64,000 bases of DNA from Trichostrongylus colubriformis (taxonomy: Eukaryota > Nematoda > Chromadorea > Rhabditida > Trichostrongylidae): NCBI GenBank assembly GCA_963978905.1, contig OZ022256.1:11267501-11331500 (forward strand), in the 5' to 3' direction. Shown piece by piece: positions 22,801-31,676 of the stretch. Each line of letters starts with the position of its first letter. Position 1 is the first letter of the stretch. Under the pieces are notes generated by a model. That model searched no databases. It was not told the origin of the DNA and saw only the letters and a list, made by a program, of their open reading frames with translations. The translations under genes were made by a program, and so were the position numbers.

Positions 22801-25800
22801 GAATTGCAGAATTGCGGAATTTGCGGAAAACGAAAAGGTATGTATTGACTGGGAGAATTGTGCATGTGGAAATGCAGAACTGTGGAATTTGCCTTTCCAG
22901 CATTAGATGGATATTTATTGATTTCCATGCTACGGAGGGACGGGAGGATTAGGGAAAGGAAGGGAATGGAAAGTGCGGAATTGAATACGGGAATCGTGGA
23001 ATTTGCGGCAATGCCGATTTGGGGAGGGATAAAATACGTATCGCTTGGGAGAACTGCGTTATTTGCGGATTTGTGGAAATGCAGAATCGTGGAATTTGCA
23101 GAGTCGTTGAATCTGCGGGAAGGGATGAGATACGTATTGATTGGGGGAATTGTGGAATTCTCGTTTTTGTAGAAAAGCAGAATAGTGGTTTGCGGAAAAG
23201 CATTAGATACGATTAGATACGTATCGATTTCCATGCTACAAAGAGACGAGAGGATCAGAGAAAGGAAATAAATGGAAAGCGCGGACCTGTGGCATCTGCG
23301 GAATCGTGCAATCTGCGGAAAGGTATGAGATACTTATCGATTGGGAGAATTGTGGAATTTGCTGAAAAGCATTAGGTACGTATTGATTTTCATGCTACGA
23401 AGAGATTTCCATGCTACGAAGAGAGGATTAGAGAAACTAAGAAGCGGGGAGTGTCTTCATTTCCGTAAATTCCACGATCCCGCAAATTCCACAATTCTCC
23501 CGATCGATACGATCGACTTATTCTTCTTTCCACAATTCCGCAAATTCCGCAGTTTTGCAACTCCGCAGAGTGTTGTGTACCTGGACCTATCTATGTGGTG
23601 CCTGAACCTACTGACAACATTTCCTTCTACTTGAGTGCCGCTTGACTCTTATTGGTTTTTTACAAGAATTTGCTACGAAACCACCGGAGAAAAAAAAACT
23701 ACCTCAGTCAAGGAAAACGGCTTTCTACAAAAAGTAAAACTAGCAAGCCTCAGAAAACATCAATATTCTGTAGAGAAACCACGACTTTTGATGACAGCGG
23801 CACAGCAGGACGACATAAAGATGGCACTCCAAAAACAAAAAATTGCATTTAACCACGTAACTTACATCGTTGAGCGCCAAAATAGTATACATATTTAGTA
23901 TGCAGTGTGTCCAAGTACAACATACTAAAATCTCTCTCAGATCGCTCCAGTCGCAAAAAAGTTACAAGTGAAAAACCCAAGTGAGAAACCATTTCGCCGA
24001 ATACTTTTGAGCGCTACTGTATGTTCACCCAATGCAACTGAGCATCAGACGTTTTTGCTAAAGTGGTCGTATAGTGTAGCAAGCGATGTAAAGGATTTCA
24101 GCCCATCCAATTTCTAACGGTTCTTACCAGCCATTGTAGGCCGTTATTGTTTTCGAAATGTCACCAATAAGGTCCCCGTGCCCTGTAAATGTGAACATTC
24201 CACTGTTAGCCAGAAGAGCGAAATGAATCTTGCGACATTAGCCTCCTCCTTATCATTAAGCTCCTAATCAGCTTTTATGAACCGTTATCAATTTGGATCA
24301 CCCACCACTGATGTGCCCGTCCCACGCCCAAAACACCTATGAGTGTTGGCGCTCTGGGATCAACCCAGATGGAGAAATGGATTTCGCAACATTCGTCTTT
24401 CGGGGCTCCTTATCTAGTCTTATTAACCGCTATCAAGCTGGATCACCCACCATCAATGTCCCCGTTCCACCCTGCTAAACACCTATGAGTGTCGGTGTTC
24501 TGGGATTGACCCGAATGGGAAAACGGATTCGACGACTCTGGCCTTTTAACGCTCCTTATTGAGTCTTACCAGCCGTTATCAATGTGGATCACCCACCATC
24601 AATGTCTCCGTCCCACTCCGCAAAACACTATGAGTGTCAGCGCTTTTGAATCAACGCGAAAGGCAACCCGACTTGACGACTTTTGCATTATCACGCTCCT
24701 TATCGAATCTTATCAACCGTCATCGATGCGGGTCACCCATCATCCTTGTCCTCGTCTCATTCCGCAAAACACCTGTGAGTATGAACGCTCTAGGATCAAT
24801 GCGAAAAGCGAAACGGAGTCAACGAATCTAGCCTTTTTACGCTCCTTATCGAATCTTATCAACCGTTATCAATGTAGGTCACCCACCATTAATGTCCCTG
24901 CCCCACCCTGCTAAACACCTATGAGTGTCAGCGCTCTGATCAACGCGAAAGGCGAAACGGATTTGACGACATTTTGTTTTCGGAGGCTCCTAATCAGCTC
25001 TATCAATTGCTATCACTTTCGGTCCACTACCATTGGTGTCCCTTCACCACCCGCTACATCACTTGTAAGATTCAGGGTCCCAGCTTTACTGCGACGCGAG
25101 ATATCAATTTCGTGACAGCCAGACGGACAAACACACACACGGGTAGACATACTAAGCGAATTATATATTGTAGGATGGTTCACTTGTTTTTGCTTTTTAC
25201 AAATCTAAATCCCATCTTGATCACTCTTCTAGATAGCAGTATCAGAAAACCGACACCATTATTCAATAGAGAAAGGCAGTTTAGCGGTCGCTACGTCGCC
25301 ACAACTGATATCAGAACATGAAAATGTGCTCACCCAGTGACACCGAGTATCATACACTTCAACTACAGTTTCCGTCTTGTAGTAGTTGGCGGTGTACAGG
25401 AGTTCCCATCCAGTTGTTAGTGAATCTTATCGGCCCTCATCAGTCATTTACAGATTCGATCCGTCACCATTAAGATCTCTGTACCACTCCCTACAACATC
25501 GTGAACACTCCACTGTCAACAGTGCTTATACTGGTTTGAAAGGCACGAAGGTTGTCAGTAACCTCCGAGCAGTTCAAACCACAAAAGGGCTATTGAATCA
25601 ATGTCCAAGTTCATAGAGAGTCTAAATGGCGTTTACTCCACTGTAAGTTGGGGAAGCCCAATGGATTTGGCGACTTTTCTGACGCTCTTTATCTGACATT
25701 TCTGACGTGTCATCTTATCAGCAGTTATCAAATTCGATCACCCGCCATTAGTGTCCCCGTCCCACCCCGCAGAAGACCAGTGAAGGTCGACGCTCCATTA

Positions 25801-26981
25801 TCAACGCGAAGTGCGATAGGGATTTGGCGTCTTTTGTCTTCTTGCGCTCCATATTGGCTCTTATCAGCTGCTATCACTTGCAGTTCTTCTCTACCGGTGT
25901 CATCTGGCCCCCTATCACTTGTGAAAATTCAGGATCCCGTCATTGCTATGATGTGGGATATGAATTTCTTGGCAAACACACATATCCACAGACGTACAGA
26001 CAGCGGATTATATATTGTAGGGTTTTTTTGAGCTTTAATTCCAATCATTTCAAAAAAATAAAGCAGTCTCGTGATTTTATGCGACGGTGTATTTTGAAAA
26101 GGAATAGCTACGTTCAATGTTGGTATAGAAAGCCATGATGATCACCTATGTGAATAGAAACTAGAGCAATTATGACGAAGTGGGTGATAGTGTGCCTTAG
26201 CCGTAATTACAAGATCGACTGCTGTCGCATCATCCAGGTGTCTCATTCGCGGAATGGATTAGTTGAAAGCTGGGTGGCTAGCAATTAATCCATTCCGGGC
26301 TTGCTGAGGGCGGAAGCCCAGGTGCATTATCGATAAGTGCTGTGTAGCAATTAGTGGTATTTATAATCTTATAATCTTTTTTTCCGATGATTAATCGAAG
26401 TCGGATAGTAGCGCATGCCCGAGGGTGATCAAACTTGAGTATCCGGCCGTCTGTCATTTGCATTCGGCTCGTGAACAAAGGTGGAAAGCTGTTTCGATAT
26501 CGCCGCTTTCTGCTTGATTTCGTATGATTCTCTGACTTGGTGGGGCTACACAGATCAGCGTTAGGCAATGCGTCTTGAAAACTTTCTGTGTATGACATTT
26601 GTAAGTGAAAAAGTTGCGCTATAGTGGTTTCTATAAGTCTTTGAAAATTTCGTGAGAGTTTCACGAGCAGCAATTGAACTTAATCCTATCAAGTCGGAAT
26701 CATTTCATCTGTTTTGCATAATTACTGTAATGAATATTTATGGCTATTATGATTATTCATTGATTCTTGTATAGGTCTTCTTCTTCTTTGCTGTGTTGTC
26801 GTTATCGATTTTGGTGATTATGGAAGGATTGTCGGCATTTCTGCATGCGCTGCGACTTCATTGGGTCGAGTTCCAGTCCAAGTTCTATCAAGGTGCTGGC
26901 CATGCATTCCGTCCGTACTCATTACAAGAATGTCTAGAAACAGCACAGCATTTGTCAGAGGTCACAGAAGACGTTAAATAA
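4840..26981 (+). CDS. V-type proton ATPase 116 kDa subunit a (complete, 23 exons)
   Basis: Membrane subunit a of the V-ATPase Vo sector forms the proton half-channels against the c-ring and anchors the stator. Exons: 4840-4956, 5508-5586, 5712-5818, 8133-8261, 8322-8369, 9527-9630, 9711-9837, 10091-10173, 10236-10362, 10751-10840, 10908-10994, 11067-11217, 11309-11392, 12063-12118, 16002-16138, 16197-16296, 16354-16502, 17595-17746, 18068-18207, 20392-20526, 20602-20764, 22515-22603, 26775-26981. All junctions are in phase, giving 886 residues (family about 830-930). The start [14 protein letters not shown] is the family N-terminus. The cytosolic half runs to about residue 415, and the membrane half begins at [18 protein letters not shown]. 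Conserved [19 protein letters not shown] carries the essential channel arginine (Arg779); a second conserved region, [17 protein letters not shown], holds Glu835 and Arg845. It is related to worm unc-32/vha-5/6/7; I cannot assign the paralogue. Introns 3, 14, 19 and 22 hold most of the repeats. Confidence 0.96.
5856..6150 (+). repeat. tRNA-derived SINE, copy 1
   Basis: Lies in intron 3 of the V-ATPase gene. The head of about 80 bp looks like a degenerate tRNA: GGGCGG at the 5' end can pair with CGCCCGCC, TGGTGTAGTGACAGGT resembles an A box, and GGGATCAAATCCC resembles a B box. An unrelated body of about 200 bp follows, containing ACCAGGCTCGTCTGGGAGCA and GGCGCATCCCA and ending near GCCAAAAAC. 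Head and body recur at 8763, 43115 and 60970, always on the + strand. An internal RNA polymerase III promoter is expected for such elements. Confidence 0.75.
6290..6560 (+). repeat. Interspersed repeat, family E, diverged copy
   Basis: Begins around a TATATACGATCGACTTAGCG segment with TCTGTCACGAAATTCGG, then GTGTGGGATGG-like and GGGCGTGCGCTGCAGA-like blocks. The same order of blocks recurs in the better preserved copy at 18960-19512 and in reverse at 14490-14770. No coding capacity. It lies in intron 3 of the V-ATPase gene. Confidence 0.55.
6560..8130. other. Rest of V-ATPase intron 3, no gene seen
   Basis: No supported exon lies between the family E repeat and the exon at 8133. The minus-strand frame of 144 codons at 6597-7031 crosses a GC-rich stretch (GTGAGCGGGGC and GATGAGCGGCGC, each followed by TTACC) resembling other foldback elements in the window, and has no protein-family features. 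The stretch at 7600-7780 also looks element-derived. Confidence 0.4.
8763..9135 (+). repeat. tRNA-derived SINE, copy 2
   Basis: Same head and body as the copy at 5856: a GGGCG start, GTGGTATAGTGGCGAGG as an A box-like segment, GGGGATCAAATCCCGC as B box, then a body with CAGACTCGTCTTGGAGCATA and GCGCATCCCA. A short insertion in the body makes it longer. It sits in intron 5 of the V-ATPase gene, in the same orientation as that gene. Confidence 0.75.
11648..11890. repeat. Foldback element in V-ATPase intron 13
   Basis: The outer ends read TATTCGCGATT and, inverted, TCGCGAATAA. Inside, CGAAGGCTGGCAGGGCGTGG on the left faces its near reverse complement (CTCGCCCTGCCAGCCGTCGG) on the right. The segment GGCAGGGCGTGGCC is shared with the palindrome at 34394-34626, so the families may be related. 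No coding capacity. Confidence 0.65.
12768..12918 (-). pseudogene. Mariner transposase C-terminal remnant, left arm
   Basis: The minus strand of the left arm reads [20 protein letters not shown] followed by [17 protein letters not shown], the end of the catalytic domain of mariner-family transposases. PHPPYSPD contains the third catalytic Asp of the D,D34D triad. The upstream catalytic region is missing. It mirrors the + strand copy in the right arm. Confidence 0.85.
12928..13044 (+). pseudogene. Mariner transposase C-terminal remnant, right arm
   Basis: The + strand of the right arm reads [20 protein letters not shown], then [18 protein letters not shown] and a TAA. This copy is closer to the usual mariner consensus (APSDYHLFR) than the left arm. 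It retains only about 38 codons. Confidence 0.85.
14490..14770 (-). repeat. Interspersed repeat, family E, inverted copy
   Basis: The reverse complement matches blocks of 19020-19512: GGGACAAGAAGTAAAG-like, GAGCTTAACTTAGTCC-like, the GAAACATTCCAGTGC motif (here duplicated at about 14620 and 14660) and CAAACGTGGG. It is in V-ATPase intron 14, opposite to the host gene. Confidence 0.6.
14790..15380 (-). repeat. Interspersed repeat shared with the element at 39705-40442
   Basis: The reverse complement of this region runs colinear with about 39970-40360, sharing CGGTTCATGGAAGTCA-like, CTTGGAAACGAAGG, AGTGAACGGACC and GTATAGTGATAGAGTG segments. The CAGGGGGTGC terminal repeats of the 39705 element are not visible here, so this is a truncated or internal copy. 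The minus-strand frame of 92 codons inside it has no recognisable domain. Confidence 0.65.
16540..17590. other. V-ATPase intron 17, no gene seen
   Basis: Between the exons ending 16502 and starting 17595 I see no exon. There is a GC-rich imperfect inverted repeat (CTCCGAGCTT near 16890 and AAGCTCGGAG near 17052). The segment at 17190-17330 resembles a decayed family C MITE: a TTTTTGGCGATTTCCTTCCG-like stretch followed by an AGCACCTCGACTTTC-like one. Confidence 0.4.
18421..18653. repeat. Foldback MITE, family F, copy 1
   Basis: A 233 bp hairpin-like element. The left end GGGTGTATGCCATTAGGA faces TCCTAATGACATACCTC on the right. Inside, GGTGCGAGCTATGCGCGCCG faces CGGCGCGCACAGCTCGCACC. Both arms recur, further apart, at 34295-34990. 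In V-ATPase intron 19. Confidence 0.8.
18654..18850 (-). repeat. Decayed family C MITE fragment
   Basis: Matches the internal and right part of the family C element at 21718-22130: a CCCCCGAC block, ATTAGACCCCAAGCCGCG-like, CAATGCGAGTTTTGCCGC-like, and the end TCAGAGGTGCCTTTGA. It abuts the foldback element ending at 18653. Confidence 0.55.
18960..19512 (+). repeat. Interspersed repeat, family E, with internal tandem duplication
   Basis: Starts with TATATATAATTGGCTTAGTA and TCTGTCACGAAATTCGC, then a unit of about 200 bp (GATCTGTGGAGATGGGGACA through GTTAAGTGGGTTCC and a GTGGGGAGAAGATGGATT-like tail) appears twice, at about 19033-19240 and 19312-19510. The copies are nearly identical, indicating recent duplication. 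The long minus-strand frames here are repeat-borne. In V-ATPase intron 19. Confidence 0.75.
19994..20270. repeat. Foldback MITE, family A, copy 2
   Basis: Terminal inverted repeats: GGGTGGGGGGAAATCCGCCA on the left and GGCGGATTCCCCCCACCC on the right. The interior matches the family A element at 1048-1316, including GGGAGCCCGGCAGAGCGTGG and GCCGCGGGCGGCCACGCGA. The ends differ from copy 1, so the interior is shared by elements with different termini. In V-ATPase intron 19. Confidence 0.8.
21294..21714. repeat. Foldback MITE, family B, intact copy
   Basis: A 421 bp hairpin element. The left end GGAATCGTCCACGGAAAATG is mirrored by the right end; inner arms continue through ATTTTGCATGA-like and GGCTTTTACACGGAGGCCCC blocks. 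Flanking TTAA/TTTAA suggests a TTA or TTAA target. Open frames on both strands across it are by-products of the inverted arms. In V-ATPase intron 21, immediately next to a family C element. Confidence 0.85.
21718..22130 (-). repeat. MITE, family C, copy 1
   Basis: A 413 bp element with inverted ends: AAAGACACCGTTAGGGGTAA on the left, TTACCCCTAATGGTGCCTTT on the right. The interior is the reverse complement of the copy at 33048-33455 over its whole length, including a CGGCCGCATAACCGCATAA block. No coding capacity beyond repeat-borne frames. Confidence 0.85.
22780..23560. repeat. Minisatellite of GTGGAATTTGCGGAA-type units
   Basis: About 780 bp built from irregular repeats of GCGGAATTTGCGGAA, GAATTGTGGAATTTGC and GATACGTATTGATTGGGAGA, switching to the inverse (TTCCGCAAATTCC) near the right end. 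Longer units containing ATTTCCATGCTACGAAGAGA recur three or four times. Frames on both strands stay open because of the repeat. In V-ATPase intron 22. Confidence 0.8.
23592..24019 (-). mobile_element. Tc1/mariner-type MITE, end-truncated copy
   Basis: The reverse complement of the element at 29966-30471 over about 430 bp. The right terminal repeat is present (ACTTTTGAGCGCTACTG followed by TA). The left end is missing: homology begins at TATGTGGTGCCTGAACC. Small fragments of frame do not resemble a transposase. In V-ATPase intron 22, between the minisatellite and the satellite array. Confidence 0.75.
24120..25990. repeat. Satellite-like tandem array, about 145 bp unit
   Basis: Degenerate tandem units marked by TCACCCACCATCAATGTCCC followed by a CGTCCCAC block, ATGAGTGTCAGCGCT, an AACGCGAAAGGCGAAACGG-like block and TCTTATCAACCGTTATCAAT. 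Clear unit starts lie near 24300, 24446, 24590, 24737, 24880 and 25023; more diverged units run to about 25900. Segments ATTATATATTGTAGG at 25160 and 26009 with a GTCTGT-rich inverted tract match the start of the family E repeat. All inside V-ATPase intron 22. Confidence 0.75.
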
Positions 26982-29016
26982 TATGTGAGGGATGACAGCT
27001 TGTAGTTTTGAGCTGAATTATGTTTTATTGCATACTGGTTGAGGAAGTCACATACTTGTAGTTTTCTCTTGAGTTGTGAGCGATCTTCGCGGATTGGAAT
27101 AGCTCTCATAAAGTTGTCGTTTGGAAATGGATAGCGTGTTTTATTTGGAATTTGCATAGTATTCATGGAACCGTGCTCAAGGATATTCCCTTCACTTAAT
27201 TTTTGCAATGCCCAAAAATAGTAATGTATGTGATAAGCTTCTGTGATTTTGTCAATTGTATTGTTTGTATATTGCATCAGTTGATAGCGTTGTAATATTT
27301 TGAGAGTGAGTTTGATTATGTTGATAAATCGTAAGAATTATACCTGTCAGACGAGGTTTTGGTAAATACCAATAATTCATTATCATGAGTTATCGCCCGT
27401 TATCTCTCGCTACAAAGTTTTATTAATTGATTTTCGCTGGTTTTTTCAGCTTTACAGAAATTCTTTGGGTAGAAGTACCTTAACAGGTTCTCACGCTCTC
27501 ATGTTCGGTACTTCGCTGTGAGTTATTGCAGCGTATCAATTGCATGCTCAGGTGACGTGCTTGTAACCAGAATTATGCCATCCCTTCCTCTAACCGTGCC
27601 GATAGGACCGTTATCTAAATTCCCAGGTAGGCACCCAGTCCGGCCTCGCCTCTTATCATGCGAACGATAGCAGCTTTTACGCCAAGGTCGAGCGTCTCCC
27701 GTAAAATTAGGCCACAGTGGTGTATTTTTCCCTCGTGAAGGTTCAGCGTCATATACCTCGCCCTCATCCCCTCCGCCTCTCCCCCTCCCCCCTCCAACTT
27801 TTACTCCATTGCTGAAAAGAATGATGTGAGGGTGCAAGGGGAGGAGGCGTAAAAATGATTCAGCTTTGCAGCTTATTTATTTCAACCCACAGCCCAGTTC
27901 AATTCGACTTACGCCTTCCAGCAAGCGATATAATACACCCGGTCGAGTCTCGTCCAACGTCCATTCATTTACACCAGTCCTTTTCTGAATTCGAAACTAC
28001 ACTTGAAGCATGCCTGTGTTACTTCTTGTCTCCATCCTTTTAGGCTCTTCTCACACCCACTCACCTCACTCCCCTTTTCTTACGATTTTGAGGTTTTAAT
28101 TTTATATGTCCAGACTACTTAGAATCTGTGCAGCCTGAGTGGTTTTCCTTTTTGTCTCGACACGAAAACCTCATTTACATTAACCTCACCACCTGGTTGG
28201 CTCTTTCCGCCGCCAATGCCGTCAGTTGCGGTGTACCATGTGCAGTACGTCCCACATAGGCTGACGGTTTATCACTGGTGATAACGATCACTGATTCTGA
28301 TAGCAATGATTAGTTATCTGATGGGTTACATTGTTTTCTTATTCACTTCCAATACGTTGATTTCGTTTGATTTCGTGGTTTCCTGCGGATGTTTTGCAAA
28401 TTTCACGGGGAAGTTGACACAACTTCTTTTGAGATCGGCAGTTTCATTTTATTTGAAAGCTCTGGAATACTGTTGCTCTGAAATACATATGACATGAGCG
28501 AAGTGCACGTCATGACTGATAAAAATCCCGGAGTGGACAACATCGATCGCTGCTAATCAATGGGAAATGCATTGTTGATTGTCGCGGTCTTGGCGACAAC
28601 ATCAATGGAGCGTCCCACACTTTGATAAGCGTTCCCCGATAGCGGCCACCATTTTTTTTTTCACTTTATTCCTCATCTGTTCAGTTTCTAGGGTTCTTAT
28701 TCCGGCTTGCTTTTTCGTGGCTTTGTGGGGCATCTCGATTTGATTTAAGTCATACTGCAGTTGGGTAGTACAATTCTTGGAGATGTGCCCACTCATCCAG
28801 TGTTTACCTCCACTTACCTGCAATGCCTAGGCGGTTCCGGAATTGGTTGCAACCCTGACATATCTCCTTTTGAAGGCGGCAGCACTGTTTTGTCATGGGG
28901 ACATTTTCCCCTTTTGATAATGTAGCTTGAAAATAAATCACTCACACGGGTTCCTGTTTTTTATGGATAATATTATATCACCAGACTGTAATGACTGCCC
29001 TGGTCAGGGGGTGACG

Positions 29017-29200
29017 GTTGGGACACACGAATCTAGGCCGTGACCCTGTGACATGAATAATTCAGACAATTTGACTATACAACGGAACAGACTTGCAAGG
29101 AGGACACGATTTGCATGAACAAATTGTCTAAATTATTTAAGGCTTAGGTCAAAGGCCACAGGCTGTTACAGGGCCACGGCCTAGATTCGTGTGTCCCAAC
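29017..29200. repeat. Small palindromic MITE
   Basis: Inverted ends of about 33 bp: GTTGGGACACACGAATCTAG on the left and its reverse complement on the right, with inner arms AGACAATTTG and CAAATTGTCT. 184 bp in total. No other copy seen in the window. Confidence 0.75.
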
Positions 29201-29965
29201 CTACACTGCTGGTCAGGCATCGAAGGCGTTTGGCACCATTCTGGCGCACAATTTTTTCCTGGAGTTGGCTCGTATACTCACAACTATGGATAATCGATGG
29301 TTCTGATCACAAATAGATTTCCTTTTCTCGACGGCAGCATTGCTACTGTTATGAAGGTTCAGCTAAAATAGTGTTTGTCGCGTTGGTCGTGAAGCCTGAA
29401 AAAGAAATTTTTTTGGCATAATATTTCTTCCCTTCAAGAAGCCTCACCGCAACAAAAATTGCGCAGAGTGCTCAATGTCGCCAATTAGTTAATGGCACCA
29501 GTCTTCTATGGATGTGAAGAAGAATAATTCCGTTGGCAGTGGTCTTAACTCTTGCTGGTTTTAGCACGCCGTTTATACATATCTAACACCAGTTTTGCTA
29601 GACAATGTATAGCAGAGAATGCGATATAACTTTACTGAATTCCCACTCATGCTAGAGGACTCAATCGTTGGTGCGACCTATTAGTCGCAGAAATATAAGT
29701 TCAACGACTATCTCTTTATAGGACGGCCCTTTAGCGCTTTCCGGCCTTCTGCGCACAATCTGATGAATGGCGGAGCTGACTGTGACTTCTTTGAAGCCTT
29801 GCATTGCTAGGTCGGTAATTTCCATTTCCGATTCTTTTAACGTACCCTAATACAACCATTCACCCGTAGATGTACAAGCATATAGACAGGTCGACAGACA
29901 GACAGCTGAACCGATATACATACCGACACTTAAAGTACTGGTTTATAAATAAAGGGATACACATA

Positions 29966-30471
29966 CAGTAGCGCTCAAAAGTATTCGGCGAAATGGTCTT
30001 TCACCTGGGATTTTCACTTGTAACTTTTTTGCAACTGCATCGATCTAAGAGAAATTTTAGTATGTTGTACTTGGAAATACTACATACTAAATATACTATT
30101 TTGGCGCTCAACGGTGTAAGTTGCGTGGTTTAATGCAATTTTTTGTTTTTGGAGTGCCATCCCTATGCCGTCCCGCTGTGCCGCTGTCATCAAAAGTCGT
30201 GGTCTTTTTACAAAATATCGATGTTCTTTGAGGCTTGCTCGTTATCTTTTTGTAAAGAAAGCCGTTTTTCTTGACCAAGCCTTTTACTTTTTTTTCGGTG
30301 GTCCTGTAGTAAATTCTTGTAAAAAACCATGGAAGGAGCCAAGCGGCACTCAATTAGAAGGAAATGTTGGCAATAGGTTCAGGCACCACATATTAAAATT
30401 TTGTCAAATTTGGTCAAGTAGAAAAAAGTTATGATAAAAAAGTTTTGGCCGAGGACTTTTGAGCGCTACTG
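29966..30471. mobile_element. Tc1/mariner-type MITE, intact copy
   Basis: A 506 bp element with inverted ends CAGTAGCGCTCAAAAGT, flanked by TA on both sides, the target of Tc1/mariner transposases. It has no transposase frame. The partial inverted copy at 23592-24019 shares its interior. Confidence 0.85.
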
Positions 30472-31676
30472 TATATCCTGAACTAATGTCGAATGCATGG
30501 TATCACGAAGAATTTTATTGCTGCCAGCTAATTCATATTTTCTCACTTTGTTCTACATGACTTGAGGTGGGGATAACAGCTTCACCAACGGGGGAAGGGG
30601 TTACGGGATAGGTAAAATTCTAACGTCATGGGTAGCTCCTCCTTGCATGGGAGCGAGGGTGTCCTACCAGAGCTCGTTCCTTCTTTGACTTATGCGAAAA
30701 CCCAAGCCATCAAGCTTTTGTCCTTCCCCGACCGATGAGGTACGTTCTCATTCACATTCACCCGGATCGCGTATATCCGGCTCTTCTCTGTAAATCACTT
30801 CATTTGCGCATCCGCGTTTTCGCTCCTCTTCTGCAGTTATTCTCTCTCAGGTTCGCTCAGCACTTACATTTTTCAATCTATACTTGCCACACTTTGCTCT
30901 TGATCTTTGATCATATATGTACTTTCTCTCCTTTCTCTCCATTTCAGCTATGTGAAGACGAAGTGTGAGTATTGTCCCCATTGAAATGATTTAAATAGGT
31001 GTGACTGACGGTGTGTCACTGCCAACCTCTTATCGATGGCTTCGGCCGCCCGCTTCTCCTGACACTAGTGCAGTCTTGTGTTACTTCCACCAGGGCTGTC
31101 GTAAATGGTATCGGCATCGATATAGCTGATAATAGCGCCGCATATTTGTTGAGTGAAGCCTCTGTGGCTGTTGTGCGTTGCACCCTCGACTGAGGTGCAA
31201 AGCTGAGGAATTCGAGTACCCATTCGATCATGTAGGAAATTCAAATCAATATATATATATATATATTGGTTTACGTTTTTATCCATTCCGACACTGATAT
31301 CATTTACCCTTTCCATAATCCATAACAGTGGCGGTTGCGAGAGGTAGAAGACCGGGGTACACGATAATAGTCATGCAGACTATGCAAGTGGAAGACAATT
31401 AGCCTCAAATCAACCATAGCATCCCGCTATCACTGTAGTACTATTTTTGGTTTTTTTACTGTCATGATTGTCATGGTTTTTTCATTATCTTTCTTTTCTC
31501 TTTGCTATTGTTTGTGTGCCCTGTTTTCTACTTTTTGTCTATCCCTTTGATATGTGAGAATTTACACCAAATCGCAGTTTTCCCCCATTTAATTCTTTGA
31601 ATTTTATCGTCGTGTCTTCGGTGCTAATCGCTGTTGCTGAACTAACTATGAATTTTTTAGTATGGTTTTTGTGCAG

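Larger units (their letters stand above)
26982..31676. other. Intergenic region between the V-ATPase and zinc-finger genes
   Basis: No conserved gene recognised. No canonical AATAAA follows the V-ATPase stop closely. The region holds a small foldback element (29017-29200), an intact Tc1-type MITE (29966-30471), a polypyrimidine-rich stretch near 28030, an AT dinucleotide run near 31250 and a possible gag-like remnant on the minus strand at 28602-28823. A tiny candidate exon at 30950-30964 (LCEDE, between TTTCAG and GTGTGA) could precede the 31677 exon in phase 0 but is too short to support. Confidence 0.45.

Noticed and set aside
22770..23234. 154-codon minus-strand frame rich in Pro, Asn, Ser and Ile
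   Set aside because: It is a translation of the GTGGAATTTGCGG minisatellite; the opposite strand is equally open.
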